Of a stretch of 64,000 nt of DNA, positions 7,937 to 16,653 are shown in pieces. Below the pieces are notes generated by a model that was not told where the DNA came from, ran no database searches, and saw only the letters and a program-made list of their open reading frames with translations. Location: assembly GCF_028369105.1 (NCBI RefSeq), contig NZ_JAQNDO010000001.1, positions 10,634,501 through 10,698,500 on the forward strand. Reading direction: 5' to 3'. A program made the position numbers and the translations under genes. Position 1 is the stretch's first letter. The number at the start of each line of letters is the position of its first letter. The stretch is from Polyangium mundeleinium (GTDB lineage Bacteria; Myxococcota_A; Polyangia; Polyangiales; Polyangiaceae).

Positions 7937-10453
7937 ATGAACGTCACGAGACGGCCCTCGCGTCCCGGCCTGCGCTGGATGTCCTGCATCCTCCTGGCGT
8001 CTTCGCTCGCCGCCGGATGCACGCCCGAGCCAGAGCCGCCCGGCCCCGGGAGCGCCGAGGTCGACGTCGAGCGGTACGAATTGAAGGGGGACTACGACTG
8101 GACGCGAGGCCGGCTCGCCGCGACGGTTGAGATCACCCTTGCGCCCTTGGCCAAGGGGACGACGACAATCACGCTCGACAGCGCCGTGGCCGAAGTGAAA
8201 GCGGTGCGGCTCGCGGGCGGCGGAGCCCTGCCTTTTTCGGCGAATGCCAGCGAGGAGCAGCTCCAAGTGGACGTCTCCACGGTGCCTGGTCTCGGCACGG
8301 ATGTGAAGATCACCCTGGAGGTCGATTACGAGGCGGCGCCGAGCGACGCCTTGATTCCCGTGATCGAAAACCGCAAGGGCGACCCCTTGAATGTGCGCGC
8401 GGTCTTCACGATGTCGGAGCCGATCGGCGCGAGGCGATGGATGCCTTGCCACGACACGCCTTCGGATCGTGCGATCTTCTCCGTCTCCCTGGGCATGGAT
8501 GGCGCGGAAAAGATGATCGCCAACGGAGACCTCGTCTCCGACGAGCCGGAGGGGGACGGGGCCCACCGGATGAAGTACGAGACCACGTATACGCTGCCGA
8601 CCTACCTGATGGCCTTCGCGATCAGCGATTTCGAGGTGGAGAGCACGACGAAGGGCGACCTGCCCGTCTCCATCTGGCACCGGCGCGGGCTGCAAGGGCA
8701 TTACGAGGCAGTGCTCGGGGAGATGGTGGGCCTGCTCGACCATTTCGAGGAGCTGCTCGGTCCTTATCCCTTTGAGAAGTACGCGGTTGTGCACCTGCCG
8801 AACTTCCCCGCGACCGGCGTAGAGAATGCGAGCATTTCGTTCCATTACGAAGGCGCGGGCACGGAGCCGCTCGGCGCCGAGCTCTCGCTGACGGCGCATG
8901 AGCTCGCGCACCAGTGGGTCGGGGATCTCGTGACGATCGAGAGCTGGGACGACCTCTGGATCAAGGAGGGCATCGCGACGCTCCTCGAGCCGGAGGGGCT
9001 CCGCGCGCACACGGACACGGACGGCCCCTTCACGTTGAACGCCAATGAGTTCTTCGCGATGGAGGGCGAAGCCATCCGCGACACGTCGCTGAAGCTCGCG
9101 GACAAGTACACCACAGGGCCGTACACCCGCGCGGCATGGCTCTTGACGCAGATACGAAGCCTGGTGGGAGAGGAGGCCTTCTGGTCGACGCTGCGGAACA
9201 TTCTCGACGAGCACCGCTTCGGGGCGATCGGGACCGAGGAGTTTCTCGGGGCTTTCGCCGAGGCGCTCGGCCCGGAGGCCACGGCGCAAGCAAAACACGC
9301 AGTCGACGCGAAGAGCCTTCCCACGCTGACGATCGGCGCGCTGCCCTCCGGAGGCGCCACCGTGACGGTGCACGACCCCGACGGGGCGCTGATGGTTCCG
9401 TTCGATATCGGCTGGGTCGCGGAGGACGGCTCGGTGCGGGCGGAGACGCTCCCGGTCGGGGAACCTTTCGACGTGGCACCGCAGACGAGCGGCGAGTTCC
9501 TCGTGATCGATCCCAAAGACCACCACATCCCCTGGGATTCCTTTTTGGTGGACGAGGAATCCATGAATGCCTATTACGCGAACGTCCTGCCGCTCCTCGT
9601 GCCCATGAGCGCGGCGGCGGAGGCTCGTTTTCTCGAAATCGGTTCGGCTGCCCAGGATGAAGTGATCTTCACGTCCTCGTCCTTGCCGGGCGCCACGCCG
9701 GAGGGGTTCGGGGCGTTCGTGACTGGGCTCGACTCGGAGTGGACCCAGGCCAATGCCTTGAGCACCGCTTGTTCGGTGGCAAGCGACCCGGGGCTCGACC
9801 CAGCGACCACGGCGGCCTGGACGACCACGCTGAACGAGGCGCTTCTGGTCCCGCCACCGCCCTTCTCGCTCGATTTGATCCAGGTCTACGGCTATGGCGC
9901 GTGCAGCATGTTCGATCCAGTGACCGCCTTCGCGGACGACTGGACGAGCCTCGCGACGGGGCTCCCGTCCGGGGAACTCGATTATCTCCGGTTGAGCTAC
10001 CTCACCGCATTCGACATCCCGGCGCCGCTCGCGATGTCGACCTGGGGCAGCGTTGCAAAACAAGCCAACACGGCGAGGGCGCGCTGGCTCGCGACCATGG
10101 AGCTCCGTTCGTACCTGAGCGGGCTCGAGCCAACGGACATCCCCGCATGGCGGACGTTCTTCGTCGAGCTGCTCAGCACGACCGAGGACACCGACGTGCT
10201 CCAGCAGGCCATCCGAGCGGTCGTGACGACCATGGCCCCCACGGCGGCCGAAAACGCGGACGCGCTGGCGGGCCTCGACGTGCTGCTCCATTCGCCGTGG
10301 ACGCGGGTGGCGCATCAGCGCGCGGTGTGCGCGGCCTTCAAGCTGACGGCGGATGACGCCACGGCGTGGGCTGCGTTTGCCGAGGGCCTGAAGGACGCCC
10401 CGCTCGCTCCCAAAGCCGCCGCGCGGGTCGAGGATCCCGCCCTCTGCCCCTGA
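7937..10453 (+). CDS. M1 family metallo-aminopeptidase, lipoprotein
   Basis: An 838-residue zinc aminopeptidase exported as a lipoprotein: the signal ends in SSLAAGC, with lipid attachment expected at the Cys near residue 27. The M1 exopeptidase motif appears as GVENA (294-298, in place of GAMEN). The zinc site is HELAH (321-325) with the third ligand Glu344 eighteen residues later (WIKEG). The C-terminal ERAP1-like helical region follows and is full length. Start ATG 7937 is supported by GAGGAGA eight bases upstream and by the signal peptide; the longer open frame is non-coding leader. It would trim N-terminal residues from peptides at the cell surface or in the periplasm, fitting a predatory, proteolytic lifestyle. 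It ends directly against the convergent gene at 10454. Confidence 0.93.
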   Translation: MNVTRRPSRPGLRWMSCILLASSLAAGCTPEPEPPGPGSAEVDVERYELKGDYDWTRGRLAATVEITLAPLAKGTTTITLDSAVAEVKAVRLAGGGALPFSANASEEQLQVDVSTVPGLGTDVKITLEVDYEAAPSDALIPVIENRKGDPLNVRAVFTMSEPIGARRWMPCHDTPSDRAIFSVSLGMDGAEKMIANGDLVSDEPEGDGAHRMKYETTYTLPTYLMAFAISDFEVESTTKGDLPVSIWHRRGLQGHYEAVLGEMVGLLDHFEELLGPYPFEKYAVVHLPNFPATGVENASISFHYEGAGTEPLGAELSLTAHELAHQWVGDLVTIESWDDLWIKEGIATLLEPEGLRAHTDTDGPFTLNANEFFAMEGEAIRDTSLKLADKYTTGPYTRAAWLLTQIRSLVGEEAFWSTLRNILDEHRFGAIGTEEFLGAFAEALGPEATAQAKHAVDAKSLPTLTIGALPSGGATVTVHDPDGALMVPFDIGWVAEDGSVRAETLPVGEPFDVAPQTSGEFLVIDPKDHHIPWDSFLVDEESMNAYYANVLPLLVPMSAAAEARFLEIGSAAQDEVIFTSSSLPGATPEGFGAFVTGLDSEWTQANALSTACSVASDPGLDPATTAAWTTTLNEALLVPPPPFSLDLIQVYGYGACSMFDPVTAFADDWTSLATGLPSGELDYLRLSYLTAFDIPAPLAMSTWGSVAKQANTARARWLATMELRSYLSGLEPTDIPAWRTFFVELLSTTEDTDVLQQAIRAVVTTMAPTAAENADALAGLDVLLHSPWTRVAHQRAVCAAFKLTADDATAWAAFAEGLKDAPLAPKAAARVEDPALCP

Positions 10454-11242
10454 CTACCCGCGTTTCGGAGGGCGATACCGGATGATCACCACGTGCAGGT
10501 GGGCATCTTCGTCCAGGCGGGAGGTCTGAATCGAGACCGCCCCTTCTTTTTTCAGCTTCTGAAAATCCGCTGCGGTCAGCGTCAGCTTGTGCGGATGCCC
10601 GGCGAGACCTTGCACATCGTAGGTCTTGTCCGCACCGGAGGCCATGTCGGCGGCGGTAATCACCACCTCGTGCTCGTCTTTCCCGGTGAACTCGGCCGAA
10701 CAGACGCTCACCCACTCCGGCGGATCCTCCGCGGGCGCGCATCGCACGTGCACGCGGTGCGTATGCGTGAGACCCTGGGTGCTCTTGGCGCGCAAAAGCT
10801 CCCCCTTCAAAAGGGTCTTCATATCCTCCGCCGTGAGCGTCACCTCGTGCGGATGCTTCGCCGTCCCCGCGATCGGATAGGTCTTTTCGACCCCCGCCAG
10901 GACGTCGGCCAGCGTCACCACGAAGACGTGGCCATGGTTCTTTCCAACCCTGCAAATCACCCTTGAAAACGACGGCTCGGGCGGCTTTGCCGCGGGCTCG
11001 GGAGCCGTATTCGCGGCAGGCTCGGGAGCCGCATTCGCGGCGGGCTCCGGCGGGGCTTCGGAGGAAGCCGCGGTCGCGTTCGGCTGCGCGGTCGGTCCGG
11101 GCGTGGGGGCGGCGCTCTTGCCGGAAGCCGTTGTCGCGGAGGCCGTTTGCCCTGTCGCAGGGTTCGGAGCGCTGGCACCACACCCCGTCCATGGGAGCGA
11201 CGCTGCGGCTGCTGCGATTTGGAGAGCTTGTCGCCTGCGCAT
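10454..11242 (-). CDS. Secreted protein with duplicated His-rich domain, Ala/Pro/Glu-repeat linker
   Basis: A 262-residue exported protein with no family I can name. The N-terminus MRRRQALQIAAAAASLPWTGCG resembles a lipoprotein or Tat-like signal. A linker of EPAANAAP-type repeats follows (about 55-90). The rest is two copies of one domain: copy one carries KTYPIAGTAKHPHEVTLTA and ends THTHRVHV, copy two carries KTYDVQGLAGHPHKLTLTA and ends AHLHVVII. The conserved HPH and HxH histidines in both copies suggest a metal site, but this is inference. ATG 11242 is preceded by GAGGT with five-base spacing; the longer frame is not needed. It is divergent from the sigma-factor operon at 11454 and convergent with the aminopeptidase. 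Confidence 0.8.
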   Translation of the reverse strand: MRRRQALQIAAAAASLPWTGCGASAPNPATGQTASATTASGKSAAPTPGPTAQPNATAASSEAPPEPAANAAPEPAANTAPEPAAKPPEPSFSRVICRVGKNHGHVFVVTLADVLAGVEKTYPIAGTAKHPHEVTLTAEDMKTLLKGELLRAKSTQGLTHTHRVHVRCAPAEDPPEWVSVCSAEFTGKDEHEVVITAADMASGADKTYDVQGLAGHPHKLTLTAADFQKLKKEGAVSIQTSRLDEDAHLHVVIIRYRPPKRG

Positions 11243-11453
11243 GAGTACCTCGAAGGAGTCTGCGGAATCGCGCTTCGCCAAAGGACAGAAGCGCAGGCTC
11301 CGCCCCGATTGTCAAGAGGCCCACGGGACGATGCAGGGGTGGGGCGGGACGGGCGGGGAGCGCTCCTCGGGTAGGGGGAGATGTCGTCTGGCACGCTCCC
11401 GCTTTCCGCCGTCCGCTTGCCCCCTCCGCGGGCAGGACGGTAGGTTCTCGGCC

Positions 11454-12116
11454 GTGCTCGCTCCCGAGCTGACCGTCACGCTGGTGGGAAAAGCCCTCGT
11501 GGGGGAGCGGCAGGCCGTGCGTGCGCTCGTCGACAGGCTCACGCCCGTCATCCAGATGCGCGTCGCGAGGGCGCTCCGGCGGCGCCGGGGGGCGGCGCTG
11601 GGGCGGGATGTCCGGCAGGAGGTCGAGGACCTCACGCAGTCCGTGTTCCTGGCCATCTTCGCGAACGGCGGGCAGGCCCTGCGCAAGTGGGACCCCGCCC
11701 GCGGCTCGTCGCTCGAAAGCTTCGTCGGACTGCTCGCCGACCACGAGATCGCCTCCATCCTGCGCAGCCGCCGGCGCAGCCCCTGGACCGAGGATCCGAC
11801 CACGAACGAGGATCTCGCCGAGGACGCGCCCCCGGGCGACGTCGGGCCCGAGCTCGAGACCCTCACCCGCGAGGCCTTGCGCACGATCGTCGACCGCCTC
11901 CGCGAGCGCCTGAGCGACCGCGGGCTCGAGCTCTTTTTCCTGCTCTTCGTGGAGGAGCGAGCCACCGAGGAGGTCTGCGCGGACACCGGCCTGACGCCGG
12001 ACGCGGTCTACGCGTGGCGCAGCCGGATCGGGAAGCTCGTCCGGCAGATCGCCGCCGAGATCGTGTCAGAAAACGAGGCTTCGGATCGTACCCTTCTCCG
12101 GAGGCCCCCCGAATGA
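11454..12116 (+). CDS. Sigma-70 family (ECF-like) RNA polymerase sigma factor
   Basis: A 220-residue alternative sigma factor with region 2 (RDVRQEVEDLTQSVFLAIF, then RKWDPARGSSLESFVGLLADHEI) and region 4 (LELFFLLFVEERATEEV and LTPDAVYAWRSRIGKLV) and little between, as in ECF-type factors. I start at GTG 11454 (VLAPELTVTL); the open frame runs upstream to 11103 but that part has no homology and crosses the divergent promoter region. Its stop overlaps the next start as ATGA, so it is translationally coupled to the membrane protein that is probably its anti-sigma factor. Targets may include the two promoters at 15798 and 16455. Confidence 0.9.
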   Translation: MLAPELTVTLVGKALVGERQAVRALVDRLTPVIQMRVARALRRRRGAALGRDVRQEVEDLTQSVFLAIFANGGQALRKWDPARGSSLESFVGLLADHEIASILRSRRRSPWTEDPTTNEDLAEDAPPGDVGPELETLTREALRTIVDRLRERLSDRGLELFFLLFVEERATEEVCADTGLTPDAVYAWRSRIGKLVRQIAAEIVSENEASDRTLLRRPPE

Positions 12117-12970
12117 CCACGGATGAGCTGCTGAAAGCCGTGGCGCAGGCGGCGCGCGACGACGAGGTCGAGGACGATCCGCGCTGGTCCGCCCTGGTCG
12201 AGGGGAAGCTGCCCGAGCAAGATCGCGCAGCGCTCGAAGAGCTCGCGAAGAACTCGCCGCGCCACGAGGAGGCCTGGCACATGCTCCGGCCGCTCGACGA
12301 GCAGGCCCGCGCGCGGTTCACGGACGGGATCCTCGCGCAGATGCAGGGGGAGAAAGCCGGCGCCGAGGAGAGCCGCTCCCCGGCGCCGCCGCGCGAAGGC
12401 GCTCAGGTGATCCCGCTTCCAAAAAGACGCACATGGCGGCCTGTGATCGCCGTCGCGCTGGCCGCCGCCGCGGCCGTCGCCCTGTTCGTCGGGCTGCGGG
12501 GATTACCGAGCACCGACGACAACGGCCCGATCGCCCTCCTGTCCTCCCAGGACCCGGTCCCTGCCTACGAGCTCACCCTCCTCGGCGGCGAACGAAGCAC
12601 CCGCACGGAGCCCATCCCGGCCGAGCCGCGCCCCACCGTGCGTCTTGGCTCAGGCTCGTCCCTTGAGATCGTGCTCCGCCCAGCCACCTCGGACCGGAAG
12701 CCCATCACCACGGGCGGCTTCTTGATCCAGGATGGGCGCGCGCGCGTGTGGGAGGTTCAGCCTGAAATTTCACCCGATGGCGCGATCCAGATCACAGGAG
12801 ATCGACAAGCCCTGTTCCCGAACGTGCCCGCAGGCTCGTACGAGCTCGTGATCGCCGTCGGCCGCCCCGGAGCGTTGCCCGACGCCGACGCGGTGGTCCG
12901 CGGCGCCGCAGGGGAGCGGGATGCGCGCGTGCGGCAGTTTCGCCAGTCGATCGTGCTCGTGGACCCATGA
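12113..12970 (+). CDS. Single-pass membrane protein, probable anti-sigma factor
   Basis: A 285-residue protein with a helical, acidic cytoplasmic N-terminus (1-100), one membrane helix (VIAVALAAAAAVALFVGLRG, about 108-127) and a beta-rich extracytoplasmic C-terminus of about 155 residues. Topology, position right after a sigma gene (4-base ATGA overlap) and the N-terminal size fit an anti-sigma factor. I do not see the HxxxCxxC zinc motif, so it would belong to a zinc-less type. The gene also overlaps the CHAT gene by ATGA, making a three-gene translationally coupled operon. The extracytoplasmic domain could be a sensor or a proteolysis substrate. Function inferred from context. Confidence 0.75.
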   Translation: MTTDELLKAVAQAARDDEVEDDPRWSALVEGKLPEQDRAALEELAKNSPRHEEAWHMLRPLDEQARARFTDGILAQMQGEKAGAEESRSPAPPREGAQVIPLPKRRTWRPVIAVALAAAAAVALFVGLRGLPSTDDNGPIALLSSQDPVPAYELTLLGGERSTRTEPIPAEPRPTVRLGSGSSLEIVLRPATSDRKPITTGGFLIQDGRARVWEVQPEISPDGAIQITGDRQALFPNVPAGSYELVIAVGRPGALPDADAVVRGAAGERDARVRQFRQSIVLVDP

Positions 12971-15765
12971 GGCGGCCAAGACCGGCGCGCGCGTCCTCGC
13001 TCTTTCCCGCCCTGCTCTTCGCGCTCGCGCTCCTCACGCCCGGCGATACACGCCCCAACGCGACCGCCTCCGCCCCGCCGCCCCCGCCGCCCCTGCCGCT
13101 CGACGTCGAGGTCGCGGGCTGCGGCGCCGTGCTCGCCGATCCCGCTTGCGAGCTGCCCGAGGATCGAACGCTGCGAATCTGGGTGAAAGCGCCGCCGGGG
13201 GCCCGGATCGAAGCAGCCCTCGACGACGACGCCGCGCCGCTCGACGGCGCCGCAATCCAGGGCGGCACGCTCGGCCGAATCGAGGTCCCCGCCCCTACGC
13301 GCGAGCTCTCTGTCACGGCCACGCTCGGCGATCGGCGCGCGTCGTTCCGGCTGCCGATCCGCCCGCCGAGCCCCGATCCCGCCTTGAAGGAGGCCGAGTC
13401 CCTTCGCCAGGCGGGCAAACTCGATGAGGCCGCGGCGCGCCTCACGAAGGTGGTCTCCGATCCCGATCCGACGCGCAGGGCGAAAGCGCTCGGCAAGCTC
13501 GCACGGATCGACCGGGCCCAGGGCCGGATCGAGGAGGCGATCGGCCGCTTCGAGGACAGCATGCGGGCCCACCGCGCGCTCGGCCGGATCTCCGACGAGT
13601 TCCTCGATGGGTTCGCGCTCTATTACACGTTGACCTACCACGGGCGGAGGCTCGCCGAGGCGCGGCGCGTGCTCGATCGCCTCGAACCGCTCGCGGATCG
13701 CCACCCGGAGGGGCGCGTGCTCCTGTCCTACTACGCCGGGCTGCTCTCGTCCGAGACCGGCGATCTGCGCACCACGCTGCGGCTCCTCCGCGCCTCGGCC
13801 GAGGGCGCCGAGCGGCTCGGGCTCGCCATGCACCGCCTCGACGTGCTGCAGCTCGAAGCCGACATGCTGCAGATCCTCGGCCGAGGCGCGGAGGGCGAAG
13901 CGCGCCTCGCCGAGGTGCGCGCGTCGTTCCCCGCAGACGCGAGCCCGTGCCGAACGGCCTCGATGCATACGAGCGTCGGCTGGTTCGCCTTGCAAGCCAT
14001 CGCGCGGGGCGATCGGTCGGAGCTACGCATCGAGGACGCCCACGCGGCGTTTTCGCGCGCGCTCGCCCTTCATCAGGGCGCGTGCCCGGACCCCGAGAAG
14101 CTCGCCAATGCGCTCACCAACCTCGCGCTGGCCGAGCTGTTCGGCGGAGACGCCGCGCAGGCGGCCGCGTACCTCGCCCGCGCGCGCCGCGAGCGGCCCG
14201 ATCCGGATGCGCGCCTCGTGGTGTGGCTGCTCGACATCGAAGGTCGCATCACCCTCGGGCGCGGCGATCCAGCACGCGCGCTCCGGATCTACGAACGCAT
14301 GGCGGACATCGCGGCGGCCGGCGTACTCCCGGCGAGCCGCTTTCGCGCGGCGCTCGGGCGCGCAGAGGCGTTCGAAGTGCTCGGGCGCGTGGCCGCCGCG
14401 AAGACGGCGTATGCCGAGGCCGAGGCGCTCCTCGACGACCACAGCCTGCTCGTCCCGCTGGGGCAGGGGCGCGAGACCTTCCTCGGCCGGTTCGACGAGG
14501 GCGCTCGCCGGCGGGTCGATTTCCTCCTGCGCCACGATCCGGCCGAGGCCGCCATGGCCGCGCGTCGCTCGCGCGCGCGGTCGCTCGCGGCGCTCCGATG
14601 GCAGGGCCGCATCGAGGCGCTCGGCCCCGAGGAGCGCGCTCGCTGGGAGGGCGCCATTCTTTCGTATCGGCGCGAGCGGGATGCGCTCGATCACGAGGCC
14701 CGCGGCGACTGGAAGCTCGCGGCCGACGCGCTCGCGCGGGCCCGCGCCGCGAGGAGCGCCCGCGAGGCGAAGCTCGAAGCTGCGCTCGATCAAGCGCTTG
14801 TGGTGCTCGGGCGCGTCGAGGTCGACGGAGGCGCGGCGTTGCCCCCCGTCGCTCCGGGCGAGCTGCTCCTCGTGTACCACCCGATCCGCGCCGGCTGGGC
14901 GGGGTTTGCCCTCACCCGCGAGGGCGTCACGGCGCGCAGGCTGCCCGCGCCGAGCGCCTCTCCGACCCCGGAGGAGCTTTCCCGCTTGCTGCTCGACCCC
15001 TTCGGAGACGCCCTCACGAACGCACGGCGGATCCGGCTCGCGCCTTATGGCGAGCTCGATCGCATCGATGTTCACGCGCTGCCCTGGAAAGGCGCGCCGC
15101 TGCTCGCGCGCGCGCCGGTGGCTTATGCCGTTGATCTCCCCGGGCGCGGCGAAAGCGCCCCGGTGCCGGCCGTGGAGCAAGCGGCCTGGGCCGTGGTGGT
15201 GGCCGATCCGCGGCGCGACCTGCCGGCGGCGCGGCGCGAGGCCGAGCTCGTCGCCGGGGCGCTCGAAGAACGAGGGGGCCTTCGCGTGCGGCGTTTGTGG
15301 GCCCGCGAGGCCACCCTGGGCGCGGTGCGCGAGGGGCTCGAAGCCCCCGGGGCCGTGCTCTTCCACTATGCGGGGCATGGCTTCTTCGGCGGGCGTGACG
15401 GGTGGGAGAGCGGCTTGCCGCTCGCGGAGGGCGGCTTTCTGAGCGTGCGGGACGTCCTCTCCTTGCCGCGGGTACCGGCGCACGTCGTGCTCTCCGGTTG
15501 CGACACGGCGCGGACGGCGGCCGAGGCGCGGGCCGAGGGGCTCGGGCTTGCCCAGGCGTTCGTCGTGGTCGGTGCTCGGTCGGTGATCGCGGCGACGCGC
15601 CCGATCGACGATCACATGGCCCAGCGGATGATGGCGGCGCTTTATGGATCGCCCTCCGCGCGTGGCCCGATCGACGCGGTGGCCGCCCTGCGTGACGCGG
15701 CGCTCGCGGTCCGGGCCGAGGACGCCGCGTCCGACTGGGCGAGCTTGCGCGTGCTCGTGCCCTGA
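12967..15765 (+). CDS. Secreted TPR-CHAT domain protease
   Basis: A 932-residue protein with an N-terminal signal or anchor (SSLFPALLFALALLTPG), a Pro-rich spacer, a long TPR-like helical array (about 140-600) and a C-terminal CHAT (caspase/separase-like) domain. The catalytic dyad is visible: His804 in FHYAGHG and Cys845 in VVLSGCDTA. CHAT proteins are cysteine peptidases whose partners bind the TPRs. The start overlaps the preceding membrane protein by ATGA. Being exported, it could act on the extracytoplasmic part of that probable anti-sigma factor. It is terminal in the operon, and two lipoprotein genes with a shared promoter motif follow. Confidence 0.9.
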   Translation: MRRPRPARASSLFPALLFALALLTPGDTRPNATASAPPPPPPLPLDVEVAGCGAVLADPACELPEDRTLRIWVKAPPGARIEAALDDDAAPLDGAAIQGGTLGRIEVPAPTRELSVTATLGDRRASFRLPIRPPSPDPALKEAESLRQAGKLDEAAARLTKVVSDPDPTRRAKALGKLARIDRAQGRIEEAIGRFEDSMRAHRALGRISDEFLDGFALYYTLTYHGRRLAEARRVLDRLEPLADRHPEGRVLLSYYAGLLSSETGDLRTTLRLLRASAEGAERLGLAMHRLDVLQLEADMLQILGRGAEGEARLAEVRASFPADASPCRTASMHTSVGWFALQAIARGDRSELRIEDAHAAFSRALALHQGACPDPEKLANALTNLALAELFGGDAAQAAAYLARARRERPDPDARLVVWLLDIEGRITLGRGDPARALRIYERMADIAAAGVLPASRFRAALGRAEAFEVLGRVAAAKTAYAEAEALLDDHSLLVPLGQGRETFLGRFDEGARRRVDFLLRHDPAEAAMAARRSRARSLAALRWQGRIEALGPEERARWEGAILSYRRERDALDHEARGDWKLAADALARARAARSAREAKLEAALDQALVVLGRVEVDGGAALPPVAPGELLLVYHPIRAGWAGFALTREGVTARRLPAPSASPTPEELSRLLLDPFGDALTNARRIRLAPYGELDRIDVHALPWKGAPLLARAPVAYAVDLPGRGESAPVPAVEQAAWAVVVADPRRDLPAARREAELVAGALEERGGLRVRRLWAREATLGAVREGLEAPGAVLFHYAGHGFFGGRDGWESGLPLAEGGFLSVRDVLSLPRVPAHVVLSGCDTARTAAEARAEGLGLAQAFVVVGARSVIAATRPIDDHMAQRMMAALYGSPSARGPIDAVAALRDAALAVRAEDAASDWASLRVLVP

Positions 15766-15797
15766 TTCGCGCGCTGCCAGAAAAAAGTGGTGAGGTT

Positions 15798-15825
15798 GTC
15801 AGACCCGGAGGGGCGGCGTCGTAAG
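15798..15825 (+). promoter_or_regulatory. ECF-like promoter, motif copy 1
   Basis: GTCAGA (15798-15803), 14 bases, then GTCGTAAG (15818-15825), preceded by TGAGG and an A-rich tract. The same two blocks with identical 14-base spacing occur at 16455-16482 in front of the next gene. A -10 element containing CGTC is typical of ECF sigma promoters, and TGTCAGA resembles the TGTCACA element known for the ECF41 group. It lies 20 bases before the ATG at 15846. Confidence 0.6.
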
Positions 15826-15845
15826 GGATAGGCGCGGAGGATACG

Positions 15846-16262
15846 ATGCGAAATCGAATTGCGTTCGGATTGTGCATTCTGGTCATGGGTTGCGCCTCGG
15901 GCAGCGTCCCCGACACCAAGGAGAGCGGAGGCGTCGCCATGGCCCGCACGCTGCCGAAGCCGACCGATCCGCAATGCGGCGCGTGCTCGTACGTGCTGGC
16001 CGAACGTGCGGTGCACGCTTCGCTGGACGGCAGGGACAACATGCCGACGATGGATCTCATCCTTTACACGCCGACGAAGCAGGTCCTCCAGAGGCACGTC
16101 GGCCTCGCGCCCCGAACGTACGCTCCGGGCAAAGCAACGTATGCGGTCCCGGACGGCGCGACGAGGGACGTCGCTTATGGCGAGCTCAGTTGGCAGGGCC
16201 TGACGGGTCAGCAAAAACAAATCATCCCGGTCACGTTCAAGTCCGAAATCCCCATCGAATGA
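15846..16262 (+). CDS. Small secreted lipoprotein of unknown function
   Basis: A 138-residue protein with a short lipoprotein signal (MRNRIAFGLCILVMGCASG, Cys16) and a mature domain containing CGACSYVLAER, a CxxC pair, followed by beta-rich sequence. I do not recognise the family. The ATG at 15846 is preceded by GGAGGAT six bases upstream. It has its own ECF-like promoter motif, shared with the LamG-type gene that follows, so both are probably co-regulated, possibly by the sigma factor encoded just upstream. Confidence 0.8.
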   Translation: MRNRIAFGLCILVMGCASGSVPDTKESGGVAMARTLPKPTDPQCGACSYVLAERAVHASLDGRDNMPTMDLILYTPTKQVLQRHVGLAPRTYAPGKATYAVPDGATRDVAYGELSWQGLTGQQKQIIPVTFKSEIPIE

Positions 16263-16653
16263 CCCGCGCGCGCCCCCTGCGCGCCGCCCCGCCTCCCCTC
16301 CTCCCGCCTCCCGGCCCCCTGCCCACCCGTATTGCCTCCGCCGCCGCCTCGCGCATCCCCATGCGTGATGCGCCCACGTGCGCGCGGCGAGGATCCGATC
16401 AAAGCCGTGTCGCGCCGAAGCCGTAGCGGCCCCCAAAATAAAATGATGAGGGTCGTCAGAAACCGGGAGGCCTCGTCGTAAGAACCATCGAGGCAAGCGC
16501 GAGGACACGGAAAGAGCGCTGCCTCGGAGATTCCGCGTGGGAAGGCGAGGTACGGGCGCTACGAGCGTCCGCGGGCACGTCTGCCCCGAGAGCCATCGCC
16601 CCTGCGGGGGCACCAGACGAACCCCATTCGTACCCAGAGAAAGAGAGACTTCC
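16263..16653. other. 391-base intergenic region carrying the second ECF-like promoter
   Basis: No credible coding frame is present. The left half is a very C-rich stretch; around 16434-16446 there is an A-rich tract leading into the promoter motif at 16455-16482. If transcription starts near 16490, the following gene has a leader of about 160 bases, longer than usual and possibly regulatory, though I see no recognisable riboswitch. Confidence 0.6.
16455..16482 (+). promoter_or_regulatory. ECF-like promoter, motif copy 2
   Basis: GTCAGA (16455-16460), 14 bases, GTCGTAAG (16475-16482), again preceded by TGAGG and an A-rich tract. It matches the copy at 15798-15825 in sequence and spacing while the flanks differ, which argues for selection on the motif. 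It precedes the LamG-type protein gene. Confidence 0.6.

Noticed and set aside
16208-16402. Small minus-strand frame in the gap before the LamG gene.
   Set aside because: Gly/Arg-rich, no ribosome-binding site, in a C-rich stretch; not credible as a gene.
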